DNA of 64,000 nt, taken from the NCBI RefSeq assembly GCF_000406165.1, contig NZ_CM001977.1, positions 350,403 through 414,402 on the forward strand, written 5' to 3'. This document shows positions 25,376 to 33,681 of the stretch, one piece after another. Under the pieces are notes generated by a model. That model worked only from the letters and a program-made list of their open reading frames with translations. It ran no database searches and was not told the DNA's origin. The translations under genes and the position numbers were made by a program. The DNA comes from Dickeya zeae NCPPB 2538 (GTDB lineage: Bacteria; Pseudomonadota; Gammaproteobacteria; Enterobacterales; Enterobacteriaceae). Each line of letters begins with the position of its first letter. Position 1 is the stretch's first letter.

Positions 25376-26788
25376 TTACGGTCTGGCTTTGGTGGTGGTT
25401 TTAGCGGCTACCGGCGTGGAAACCGCAGGCGGAATGTCTTCGCTGACGTTCGCTGAGGTGGAGACCGGTTTGCCCAACATGGCGTTCAGTGTGCGCAGGT
25501 CGTCTTCATTTAACGTACCGAGCGCTTGCTTGAGGTTCAGCTGGTTGACCAGGTAATCATAACGTGCACCGGACAACTGCTGTTTAGCGCTGTACAGGGT
25601 ACTGGTGGCGCTCAACACATCAACGATGGTACGGGTACCCACCTGATAACCGGCTTCCATGGCATCCAACGAGCTTTGCGCTGATACCACCGCTTGTTTG
25701 TAAGCGTTGACGCTACTGATCGAGGCGGAAATATTGTTATAGGCGGAGCGCAGCGTCTGGATGACCGAACGGTGTGCGCTTTCCATGCTCTCACTGGACG
25801 CCACAAAGCTATATTGCGCCTGTTTCACTTTGGATGAGGTACCGCCGCCGCTGTAAATCGGCAACGAGAAGCTCAGGCCAACCTGATTCTGCCCCACATA
25901 GGTGTCGGTGAAGTTACTTCCAACCGCATTAGAACCAGAATAGTTGGTATTGGTGACGCCGGTGGAGGCGGTCAGACTAAGCGTAGGCAGGTGGCCGCTT
26001 TCCGCAGAGCGGATCTGCTCACGGGCCAGATCCTGGCTCAAACGGGCAGACAACAAACTGAGGTTGCGGTTTTCCGCTTCTTTCAGCAGGCCGTTCACGG
26101 CACCAGGCTGCTGTGGCGCGAAGCGATCGATATTCAGCCCGGCGAGCTGCGGATAGAATTGCCCGGTCACCTGACGCAGGGTTTCCATCGCGTTATCCAG
26201 ATTGTTGCGTGCGGTCACTTCGCTCGCCAGTACGCTGTCGTATTGAGCGCGGGCGTTTTGCACGTCGGTGATGGCAACCAGGCCGACATTGAAACGCTGA
26301 GTGGTCTGGTCCAGTTCGCGGTAGATAGCCTGTTTCTGGGCGCTAACGTAAGACAGCGAGTCAATGGCGCGCAGTACGTTGAAGTAGGCGGTGGCGGTAT
26401 TGAGCAGCAAGGTTTGCTGGGACGTCTGGTAGCTCACATCCTGAATACCGGCTTGTTTTTCCTGCAGAGTCAGTGCACGCCACAGCGACATATTGAAGAT
26501 GGACTGGGTTAACTGCAGCGACCCGCTGGTCGCATTGCTATTGATGTTTCTGCGGTCGCGATATCCGCTGCTGTAGGTATAGTCCGCGCCTAAACCCAAC
26601 TGGGGCAGCAAGGACGAACGAGCTTCATTAATTTTCTCGAAAGCCGCGTCTCGGTTGGCGGCAGCGCTGCGTAAATCCGGATTGGTTGTTTTAGCCTGCT
26701 GATAAACCTGTAACAGGTCTTCGGCCTGGCTTGCGGCACTAAAGCCAATCAGACCCAGACTGACGAGAAGTGGTAGCAGTTTCTTCAT
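25376..26788 (-). CDS. tolC: Outer membrane efflux channel TolC
   Basis: From the ATG at 26788 the product is 470 aa with a signal peptide cleaved after SQA (about residue 22), giving a mature start EDLLQVYQQA. The two-fold repeated outer-membrane-factor domains are visible, with the QLGLGADYTYSSGYRD first barrel region and the QVGLSFSLPIYSGGG second one. The final part (about 440 on) is a variable tail of Thr, Ala and Val. TolC trimers form the exit duct for multidrug pumps and type I secretion. AAGGA lies six bases before this ATG; in-frame starts at 26794 and 26830 are worse placed. The downstream neighbours are ygiB and ygiC. Confidence 0.97.
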   Translation of the reverse strand: MKKLLPLLVSLGLIGFSAASQAEDLLQVYQQAKTTNPDLRSAAANRDAAFEKINEARSSLLPQLGLGADYTYSSGYRDRRNINSNATSGSLQLTQSIFNMSLWRALTLQEKQAGIQDVSYQTSQQTLLLNTATAYFNVLRAIDSLSYVSAQKQAIYRELDQTTQRFNVGLVAITDVQNARAQYDSVLASEVTARNNLDNAMETLRQVTGQFYPQLAGLNIDRFAPQQPGAVNGLLKEAENRNLSLLSARLSQDLAREQIRSAESGHLPTLSLTASTGVTNTNYSGSNAVGSNFTDTYVGQNQVGLSFSLPIYSGGGTSSKVKQAQYSFVASSESMESAHRSVIQTLRSAYNNISASISSVNAYKQAVVSAQSSLDAMEAGYQVGTRTIVDVLSATSTLYSAKQQLSGARYDYLVNQLNLKQALGTLNEDDLRTLNAMLGKPVSTSANVSEDIPPAVSTPVAAKTTTKARP

Positions 26789-27190
26789 TTGCATTCCTTG
26801 TTGTGCAGCAAAGTTTTTTGGTTGCGCCATCTTGAGACGATATACCTGTCGATTCTATCAGAATCGGCTAATCGAATTAGGTGGCTGAATGTGCCATCTT
26901 TTCCTTGCGGTTATCCCAAAAGCCTATTTTACTTAGCAGTTTGGGTTTGGGCACAATGCCCGGCAGCGTGTCAGAGACTGCCCCGGCAGGATTGCCGTTT
27001 CAGGGGGCGCAAAGACATTGCGCTAAGACCTGGAACGCCTCATTCTTGCTGGTAGACTTTCCGCACCTGATTATCCGTATCGGGTTGGCACGATTGCACG
27101 ATGAATATTGCACAAAACGGTGAGCGCCTGTCCACGTTTTCGCCACACAAAAATGGCTGACCCGCCGTGTTGTCCACAGGAGTTGAGTTT
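26789..27190. other. Divergent intergenic region between tolC and nudF
   Basis: This 402-base region carries the promoters for tolC (left) and nudF (right). Two small dyads are visible: GATTC-TATCA-GAATC (26851-26865), about 65 bases ahead of tolC, and GGGCA-CAA-TGCCC (26949-26961). In E. coli the tolC promoters are controlled by MarA/SoxS/Rob, PhoP and EvgA, but I cannot assign such sites by eye. The frames in this stretch look like noise. Confidence 0.4.
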
Positions 27191-27829
27191 ATGGCGTCCT
27201 CAGATACACATCCCGGTACTTTTGCCAAAGATGATGTAGAAATTATTGCACGTGAAACGCTCTACAAGGGTTTTTTTTCACTGCAACGCTACCGCTTCCG
27301 CCATCGCCTGTTTAATGGCGGTATGAGTGATGAAGTGAGCCGGGAGATTCTGGAACGTGGCCATGCCGTTGTGTTGCTGCCTTATGACCCGGTACGCGAC
27401 GAAGTGGTGTTGATAGAACAAATTCGCATCGCCGCTTATGACACCAGCCCGTCACCGTGGTTGTTCGAACTGGTAGCCGGCATGATCGAACCCGGTGAAA
27501 GTCAGGAAGAGGTCGCGCGCCGGGAAGCGGAGGAAGAAGCTGGGCTGGTTGTACAGCGCTGTATTCCGGCGCTCAGTTATCTGGCAAGCCCCGGCGGCAC
27601 CAGTGAGCGTCTGGCGATTTGGGTTGGCGAGGTGGATGCCAGCGCCGCCAGCGGTATTCATGGCTTAGCGGAAGAAAACGAAGATATCCGCGTGCATGTC
27701 GTCAGCCGTGAACAGAGTTACCAGTGGGTAGAACAAGGGATTATTGATAACGCCGCTTCTGTCATTGCCTTGCAATGGTTGGCATTGCACCATGAGACAT
27801 TAAAAAAAGCCTGGGTGGACGGACAATGA
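27191..27829 (+). CDS. nudF: ADP-ribose pyrophosphatase (Nudix hydrolase)
   Basis: The 212-residue Nudix enzyme hydrolyses ADP-ribose to AMP and ribose-5-phosphate. The Nudix box GMIEPGESQEEVARREAEEE matches the Gx5Ex7REuxEExGu pattern in full (about residues 97-119), preceded by SPWLFELVA. An AGGAG site lies nine bases before the ATG at 27191; an earlier frame start at 27167 adds residues not seen in E. coli. It overlaps yqiB by four bases (ATGA), starting the nudF-yqiB-cpdA-yqiA cluster, divergent from tolC as in E. coli. Confidence 0.95.
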   Translation: MASSDTHPGTFAKDDVEIIARETLYKGFFSLQRYRFRHRLFNGGMSDEVSREILERGHAVVLLPYDPVRDEVVLIEQIRIAAYDTSPSPWLFELVAGMIEPGESQEEVARREAEEEAGLVVQRCIPALSYLASPGGTSERLAIWVGEVDASAASGIHGLAEENEDIRVHVVSREQSYQWVEQGIIDNAASVIALQWLALHHETLKKAWVDGQ

Positions 27830-28248
27830 AGCGCTATACCCCGGATTTCCCGGAAATGATGCGGCTTAACGAAATGAACTTCGCACAGTTACGCCGTCTG
27901 CTGCCTCGCAATGAAGAAGTGGGCGCGGCGGTGGTGTATCAGGTTCATAACGCCAGTTACCGTTTAACTATTCTGGAGTCTACGCGGTATACGGCGCTGG
28001 TGGAGATCCAGCAGATTGCTCCGTCGGTCAGCTACTGGAGCCTGCCGACGCTGGCGGTACGGCTCTACTACGATGCGATGGTTGCGGAAGTGTGTTCCAG
28101 TCAGCAGATCTTCCGCTTTAAGGCACGTTATGATTATCCGAACAAGAAGTTACATCAACGTGACGAAAAGCATCAGATTAATCAGTTTCTTGCCGACTGG
28201 CTAAGATATTGCCTGGCGTGTGGTTCAATGTCGGTTCCCGTGTGTTAG
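27826..28248 (+). CDS. yqiB: YqiB family protein (DUF1249)
   Basis: This 140-residue conserved protein of unknown function begins MKRYTPDFPEMMRLNEMNFA, like E. coli YqiB. The family core RLYYDAMVAEVCSSQQIFRF followed by ARYDYPNKKLHQRDEKHQIN is present, and the protein is soluble with no signal. Its ATG overlaps the nudF stop, so translation is coupled. The downstream gap of about 108 bases leads to cpdA. Confidence 0.93.
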   Translation: MKRYTPDFPEMMRLNEMNFAQLRRLLPRNEEVGAAVVYQVHNASYRLTILESTRYTALVEIQQIAPSVSYWSLPTLAVRLYYDAMVAEVCSSQQIFRFKARYDYPNKKLHQRDEKHQINQFLADWLRYCLACGSMSVPVC

Positions 28249-28356
28249 ACATATCCACCTTTAGATTGCAGGGCGTGAGCCGCCTTGCTGCAACCCGGGC
28301 TATTTAAGGGTGTGGATCGATTAGTTAGGCAGATTGCAAAGACCCAAGGACACTAT

Positions 28357-29184
28357 TTGGAAAGCCTGTTGACACTTCCTGTGGCGAGTGGGGCCAGAGT
28401 CAGGATTTTACAAATAACAGATACCCACCTTTTTGCCGACGAGCAGGGGACCCTGCTCGGCGTGAATACTAACCGCAGCTATCAGGCGGTGCTGAATGCT
28501 ATCGCAGCTCAGCAAATGAATGTCGATCTGATTACCGCTACCGGAGATTTGGCGCAGGACCATACGCAGGACGCGTACATGCATTTTGCCACGGGTATTC
28601 GTCGTCTTGGCGCACCTTGCGTCTGGTTACCCGGCAACCATGACTTTCAGCCCGCGATGGTCGATGTGCTGGCCCGTTCGGGTATTGCACCATCCAAACA
28701 TGTGCTGCTGGGCGAGCACTGGCAGGTTATTTTGCTGGATAGTCAGGTATTTGGCGTACCGCATGGCGAACTGAGCGAATACCAACTGGAGTGGCTGGAT
28801 CGCAGCCTGCAAAGCCAGCCGGAACGTCATACATTATTGATGTTGCATCATCATCCGTTATCGTCGGGTTGTACCTGGTTGGACCAACATAGCCTGCGTA
28901 ATGCCCACAGTTTGGATGCCTTGTTGTCCCGTTTCCCGCGAGTGCGTACCGTATTATGCGGCCATATCCATCAGGAAATGGATCTGGACTGGAACGGCCG
29001 CCGCCTGCTGGCGACGCCATCGACCTGCGTGCAATTCAAGCCGCACTGCACTAATTTTACCATTGATAATGTCGCGCCCGGCTGGCGCTATCTGGAACTG
29101 TTGCCGGATGGCGGAGTGGAAACCCGGGTCTGTCGCCTTGAAGGAAATGAATTCCTGCCAGATATGGATTCGGAAGGTTACTGA
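28357..29184 (+). CDS. cpdA: 3',5'-cyclic AMP phosphodiesterase, TTG start
   Basis: This calcineurin-like metallophosphoesterase degrades cAMP. Metal-binding motifs appear in order: ITDTHLF, TGDLAQD, GNHDFQP, LHHHPL and CGHIHQE. The TTG at 28357 has AAGGA six bases upstream and gives 275 aa starting (M)ESLLTLPV, exactly the E. coli length and N-terminus. An in-frame upstream start at 28285 would add 24 residues without family support. The weak start codon may keep expression low. yqiA overlaps its final base, so the two are coupled. Confidence 0.94.
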   Translation: MESLLTLPVASGARVRILQITDTHLFADEQGTLLGVNTNRSYQAVLNAIAAQQMNVDLITATGDLAQDHTQDAYMHFATGIRRLGAPCVWLPGNHDFQPAMVDVLARSGIAPSKHVLLGEHWQVILLDSQVFGVPHGELSEYQLEWLDRSLQSQPERHTLLMLHHHPLSSGCTWLDQHSLRNAHSLDALLSRFPRVRTVLCGHIHQEMDLDWNGRRLLATPSTCVQFKPHCTNFTIDNVAPGWRYLELLPDGGVETRVCRLEGNEFLPDMDSEGY

Positions 29185-29765
29185 TGCCCACCCTGCTTTA
29201 TCTTCACGGTTTCAATAGTTCGCCGTTGTCGGCGAAAGCCACGGCGTTGCAGCAGTGGCTGGCGCAGCACCATCCCCAGATTGATATGCTGGTGCCGCAA
29301 TTGCCGCCTTACCCGGCACAAGCGGCGGAAATGATAGAACAACTGGTCATGGATCGTGCCGGACGCCCGCTCGGTCTGGTTGGTTCATCGCTGGGCGGCT
29401 ATTACGCAACCTGGCTGTCACAGTGTTTTCGCCTGCCTGCGGTGGTGGTCAACCCCGCGGTACGGCCCTACGAATTGCTGCTCGATTTCCTGGGTGAACA
29501 GCAGAACCCCTACACCGGCGAGCAATATGTGTTAGAGTCTCGGCACATTTACGATCTCAAGGTGATGCAGGTCGAACCGCTGGAGTCTCCGGATTTACTG
29601 TGGTGCCTGCTGCAGACCGGGGATGAGGTGCTGGATTACCGCCAGGCCGTCGCTTACTACACGGCCTGTCGCCAGACGGTGGAGTCCGGCGGTAATCATG
29701 CGTTTGTAGGGTTTGAGCACTATTTTGCGCCGATGATCGATTTTCTTGGATTAACGGTGGACTGA
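29184..29765 (+). CDS. yqiA: Esterase YqiA
   Basis: The 193-residue alpha/beta hydrolase begins MPTLLYLHGFNSSPLSAKA. The nucleophile serine is in GLVGSSLGGYYATWLS (about residue 71), and the late histidine is in SGGNHAFVGFEHY. E. coli YqiA hydrolyses short-chain acyl esters, but the physiological substrate is unknown. Its ATG shares bases with the cpdA stop. A weak hairpin with four T follows about 75 bases downstream, ahead of parE. Confidence 0.95.
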   Translation: MPTLLYLHGFNSSPLSAKATALQQWLAQHHPQIDMLVPQLPPYPAQAAEMIEQLVMDRAGRPLGLVGSSLGGYYATWLSQCFRLPAVVVNPAVRPYELLLDFLGEQQNPYTGEQYVLESRHIYDLKVMQVEPLESPDLLWCLLQTGDEVLDYRQAVAYYTACRQTVESGGNHAFVGFEHYFAPMIDFLGLTVD

Positions 29766-29838
29766 CTCATCCTGGCGTCGCCGCGATGAACGGCTGGCGC
29801 CCCTCATCACCCCTATCCCGTTTGTCAGGTTGGTCAAA

Positions 29839-29858
29839 CCCGTGTTGACGGGGCTTTT
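29839..29858 (+). terminator. Possible weak terminator after yqiA
   Basis: CCCGT (29839-29843) and ACGGG (29848-29852) pair around GTTG, followed by GC and four T (29855-29858). The stem is short, so it is tentative. Confidence 0.45.
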
Positions 29859-29966
29859 CATCCTGATAATCAACGCTTGGCGTGGTGCCTGCGCCACGTA
29901 TAATCGCGGGATACCGTCTGACTTTCAAACTCTGACTTTCAAACAACGACAACATGCATTCTAACC

Positions 29967-31862
29967 ATGACGCAATCAAGTTATAACGCTGATGCGATTG
30001 AAGTCCTCAGCGGGCTGGAGCCGGTGCGCCGCCGTCCGGGGATGTACACCGATACCACCCGTCCCAACCATCTGGGACAAGAGGTGATAGACAACAGCGT
30101 CGATGAAGCGTTGGCTGGCCACGCCCGTCGTATCGATGTGATCCTGCATCCTGATCAGTCGCTAGAGGTGATTGACGATGGGCGTGGGATGCCGGTGGAT
30201 ATCCACCCGGAAGAGGGGGTTCCCGCTGTCGAGCTGATCCTCTGCCGTCTGCATGCCGGGGGGAAATTTTCCAACAAGAATTACCAGTTTTCCGGCGGTT
30301 TGCATGGCGTGGGTATTTCCGTAGTAAACGCGCTGTCAACAAGGGTGGAAGTGACGGTACGCCGCGACGGCCAGGTCTACGACATCGCGTTTGAAAACGG
30401 CGATAAAGTACAGGATTTGACGGTGACCGGTACTTGTGGTCGCCGTAACACCGGCACCCGGGTACGCTTCTGGCCTGATGTGACGTTCTTCGACAGCCCG
30501 CGTTTTTCCGTGTTATCCCTGACGCACCTGCTGAAAGCCAAGGCCGTGTTGTGCCCCGGCGTGGAAATTGTCTTTAAAGACGGCGTGAACGATACCGAGC
30601 AGCGCTGGTGTTATCAGGGCGGTCTGAGCGATTACCTGTGCGAAGCGGTCAACGGCCTGCCAACATTGCCGGAAAAACCGTTCGTTGGCGCTATTCCCGG
30701 CGATACCGAAGCGGTGGAGTGGGCGCTGCTGTGGTTGCCGGAAGGCGGCGAACTGCTGACCGAAAGTTACGTTAACCTGATCCCGACCATGCAAGGCGGT
30801 ACTCACGTCAACGGCTTGCGGCAAGGGTTGCTGGATGCGATGCGCGAATTCTGCGAATTCCGCAATATATTGCCGCGTGGCGTTAAGCTCAGTGCCGAAG
30901 ACATCTGGGAGCGTTGCGCTTATGTGTTATCGCTGAAGATGCAGGACCCCCAATTTGCTGGTCAGACGAAGGAGCGGCTGTCGTCACGTCAGTCGGCGGC
31001 ATTCGTTTCCGGTGTGGTCAAAGATGCGTTCAGCTTGTGGCTGAATCAGAACGTACAGGCGGCGGAGCAACTGGCGGAGATGGCTATCTCCAGCGCCCAG
31101 CGTCGTATGCGCGCGGCCAAGAAAGTGGTGCGCAAGAAACTGACCAGTGGTCCGGCGCTGCCCGGTAAGCTGGCGGACTGTACCTCGCAAGATTTGAGCA
31201 AAACCGAACTGTTCCTGGTGGAAGGGGATTCGGCGGGCGGCTCGGCTAAACAGGCGCGCGATCGTGAGTATCAGGCGATCATGCCGCTCAAGGGTAAGAT
31301 CCTCAACACCTGGGAAGTCTCCTCGGACGAAGTGCTGGCATCGCAGGAAGTCCACGATATTTCGGTGGCGATCGGTATCGATCCGGACAGTGACGACCTG
31401 AGCCAGTTGCGTTACGGCAAGATCTGTATTCTGGCGGATGCGGATTCCGACGGGTTGCACATTGCCACGCTGTTGTGTGCGCTGTTTGTGCGTCATTTCC
31501 GCGCACTGGTGCAGGGTGGTCATGTGTATGTCGCCATGCCGCCGCTATACCGCATCGACCTCGGAAAAGAGGTGTACTACGCACTGGATGAAGAAGAGAA
31601 AGCCGGTATCCTCGAACAGTTAAAACGTAAGAAAGGCAAGCCTAACGTGCAGCGTTTCAAAGGATTGGGTGAAATGAACCCGATGCAACTGCGTGAAACC
31701 ACGTTGGATCCCAATACCCGCCGTCTGGTACAGCTTACGGTGAGTGAGCAGGACATTGAGCAGACTATGGCGACCATGGATATGTTGCTGGCGAAGAAAC
31801 GTTCCGAAGATCGCCGCAACTGGTTGCAGGAGAAGGGCGACAAGGCTGAGCTTGACGTCTGA
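29967..31862 (+). CDS. parE: DNA topoisomerase IV subunit B
   Basis: The 631-residue ATPase subunit of topoisomerase IV decatenates daughter chromosomes with ParC. The GHKL ATP site is visible as EVIDNSVDEALAG and DDGRGMPVD, with GGLHGVGISVVNAL nearby. The C-terminal TOPRIM domain has EGDSAGGSAKQARDR and the metal-binding DADSDG. The C-terminus contains NVQRFKGLGEMNP, as in E. coli. Length is normal. The 201-base gap from yqiA allows an independent promoter; a LysR gene follows after 12 bases. Confidence 0.98.
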   Translation: MTQSSYNADAIEVLSGLEPVRRRPGMYTDTTRPNHLGQEVIDNSVDEALAGHARRIDVILHPDQSLEVIDDGRGMPVDIHPEEGVPAVELILCRLHAGGKFSNKNYQFSGGLHGVGISVVNALSTRVEVTVRRDGQVYDIAFENGDKVQDLTVTGTCGRRNTGTRVRFWPDVTFFDSPRFSVLSLTHLLKAKAVLCPGVEIVFKDGVNDTEQRWCYQGGLSDYLCEAVNGLPTLPEKPFVGAIPGDTEAVEWALLWLPEGGELLTESYVNLIPTMQGGTHVNGLRQGLLDAMREFCEFRNILPRGVKLSAEDIWERCAYVLSLKMQDPQFAGQTKERLSSRQSAAFVSGVVKDAFSLWLNQNVQAAEQLAEMAISSAQRRMRAAKKVVRKKLTSGPALPGKLADCTSQDLSKTELFLVEGDSAGGSAKQARDREYQAIMPLKGKILNTWEVSSDEVLASQEVHDISVAIGIDPDSDDLSQLRYGKICILADADSDGLHIATLLCALFVRHFRALVQGGHVYVAMPPLYRIDLGKEVYYALDEEEKAGILEQLKRKKGKPNVQRFKGLGEMNPMQLRETTLDPNTRRLVQLTVSEQDIEQTMATMDMLLAKKRSEDRRNWLQEKGDKAELDV

Positions 31863-31874
31863 CGCCTGGGTACG

Positions 31875-32771
31875 ATGAAAGTCACGCTGGAAGAGATGCA
31901 GGCATTCGTGGTGGTGGTGGACTGTGGGTCTGTCACCGCTGCGGCTGGGCAACTGGGGCAAACCACCTCGGGGATCAGCCGGGCGTTGAGTCGTCTGGAA
32001 AATAAGCTCGGCATGACGCTGATGCACCGTACTACCCGTCGGCTGGCGTTGTCGGAAGAAGGGCAGATCTTTTTGCAACATGCGCGGGACGCGTTGTATG
32101 CCGTCGAGCTGGCGGAAGAACAAATGGCGCTGCGTCGCAGTAAACCCTGTGGCCGGCTACGCATTAACGCCGCCGCCTCGTTTATGCAGCATGTGATCGT
32201 GCCGATAATTCCGGAGTTTCGCCGCCGTTATCCCTGCATTTTGCTGGAATTAAATAGCGATGATCTGATTATCGATTTGCTGGAACAGCAAACCGATATC
32301 GCGATTCGTATCGGTGAATTGCGTGACTCCAGCATCCATGCCCGGCCGCTGGGGGCCACCCGGCTGCGTCTTCTGGCAAGTCCTGCCTACCTGAACCGTC
32401 ACGGCACGCCACTGAGTGTGGACGCGCTGGCGGGCCACACTTTGCTGGGGTTTACCCAGTCCGAGTCGTTAAATCTCTGGCCGCTGCGTAGTGCATTTGG
32501 CGATGATTACCCTATTTCGCCGACGATCGCGGCATCCAATGGTGAAATGCTGCGCCAGTTGGCGTTGAGTGGGGAGGGGATTGTCCGGCTGTCGGATTTT
32601 ATGACCCGGGACGATGTGGCGGCGGGTCGGTTGGTGCAGGTGCTCGCAGAAGAGACGTTAGACCGGCGTCTGCCAGTGAACGCGGTGTACTACCGCAATA
32701 CGGAACTGGCCAGCCGGATTGTCTGTTTTCTGGATTTTCTTAGCGAGAAAGTAGCGCAGCATCCACTGTAG
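31875..32771 (+). CDS. LysR-family transcriptional regulator
   Basis: The 298-residue product has an N-terminal winged helix-turn-helix (about residues 3-62, with GSVTAAAGQLGQTTSGISRA) and a C-terminal effector-binding domain (about 90-290). The target is unknown. It follows parE closely (12 bases) and is tail-to-tail with mdaB, the NADPH quinone reductase, which makes mdaB or a redox-related gene a plausible target; that is inference only. It does not sit at this place in E. coli, so it is probably a lineage-specific insertion between parE and mdaB. Confidence 0.9.
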   Translation: MKVTLEEMQAFVVVVDCGSVTAAAGQLGQTTSGISRALSRLENKLGMTLMHRTTRRLALSEEGQIFLQHARDALYAVELAEEQMALRRSKPCGRLRINAAASFMQHVIVPIIPEFRRRYPCILLELNSDDLIIDLLEQQTDIAIRIGELRDSSIHARPLGATRLRLLASPAYLNRHGTPLSVDALAGHTLLGFTQSESLNLWPLRSAFGDDYPISPTIAASNGEMLRQLALSGEGIVRLSDFMTRDDVAAGRLVQVLAEETLDRRLPVNAVYYRNTELASRIVCFLDFLSEKVAQHPL

Positions 32772-32816
32772 TGGTGAAGTGCATGGAATGCTGCGCCGAG
32801 GGTAATAAACCGTGAA

Positions 32817-33398
32817 TCAGGCGAAAACCTGATCAAGATGAGCGCGGTAGCGGGCAATGTCCCGCTCTACGTCCGGTTGTTTGATGACATCGTTGCAGAT
32901 GAAGGTTGGCAGCGGTGACAGACCGATGAACTGGTTGGCCTTGTGAAACGGCAGGTAAACGCCGTCTACGCCGACACCATGGAAGAACTGGTCCGGGTCG
33001 GTGAAGGCCTCCAGCGGGGCGTTCCAGGTCAGCGACAGCAGGTAGTGTTTGCCCTGTAATAAGCCGCCAGAACCGTATTTCTTGCTGGCGTCCGCGCGGG
33101 TGCGGCCATCGCTGTCGTACAGAGAGCCGTGTCCGGCGGTGAAGACGTCGTCGATGTATTTTTTCAGGGTCCAGGGGGCACCCATCCACCAGCCTGGCAT
33201 TTGGTAGATGATGGTGTCGGCCCACAGGATATTCTGCACTTCCTGTTCGATGTCATAACCCTCATCGACAGTGGTGACGCGGACCTGGCGGCCTTTGTCA
33301 CGCAGGAATGTGGCGGCGACATCCGTCAGGGTACGGTTGAGTTCCCCTTTGGAATGGCCGAAGGCTTTTCCAGCATTGATGATGAGTACGTTTTGCAT
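32817..33398 (-). CDS. mdaB: NADPH:quinone oxidoreductase MdaB
   Basis: From the ATG at 33398 the product is 193 aa, the E. coli length, beginning MQNVLIINAGKAFGHSKGEL. It is a flavodoxin-like FAD enzyme reducing quinones with NADPH. The family pattern YQMPGWWMGAPWTLKKYID and the catalytic-site region SLTWNAPLEAF are present. The long upstream extension in the frame has no family match and is excluded. It is transcribed towards the LysR gene and diverges from parC, with 283 bases between mdaB and parC to hold both promoters. Confidence 0.95.
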   Translation of the reverse strand: MQNVLIINAGKAFGHSKGELNRTLTDVAATFLRDKGRQVRVTTVDEGYDIEQEVQNILWADTIIYQMPGWWMGAPWTLKKYIDDVFTAGHGSLYDSDGRTRADASKKYGSGGLLQGKHYLLSLTWNAPLEAFTDPDQFFHGVGVDGVYLPFHKANQFIGLSPLPTFICNDVIKQPDVERDIARYRAHLDQVFA

Positions 33399-33681
33399 GG
33401 CTGATGACCTCAAATGGTATAAACAGGCGTTGAAAGTCAGTCTAGCTGATAGCGCGATGGGGAAAAACGTGCTGTGACGCACAACACTGTTGCTGAGTAG
33501 TCAATAATCGCGGGTTTAGGATCGAACAATGCACTGCGCTAGCAGGATGCCGTGAAGAGAGACACAACTTGCGTTACTATCCGGTCAGTGTTGTCCGGTC
33601 GGTTTGCCACGTTGTGGTTCATCGCGCAACAATAAGCGAGTTTTTTGAACATGGCGATACGCCACGGTTTAAGGATTATCA

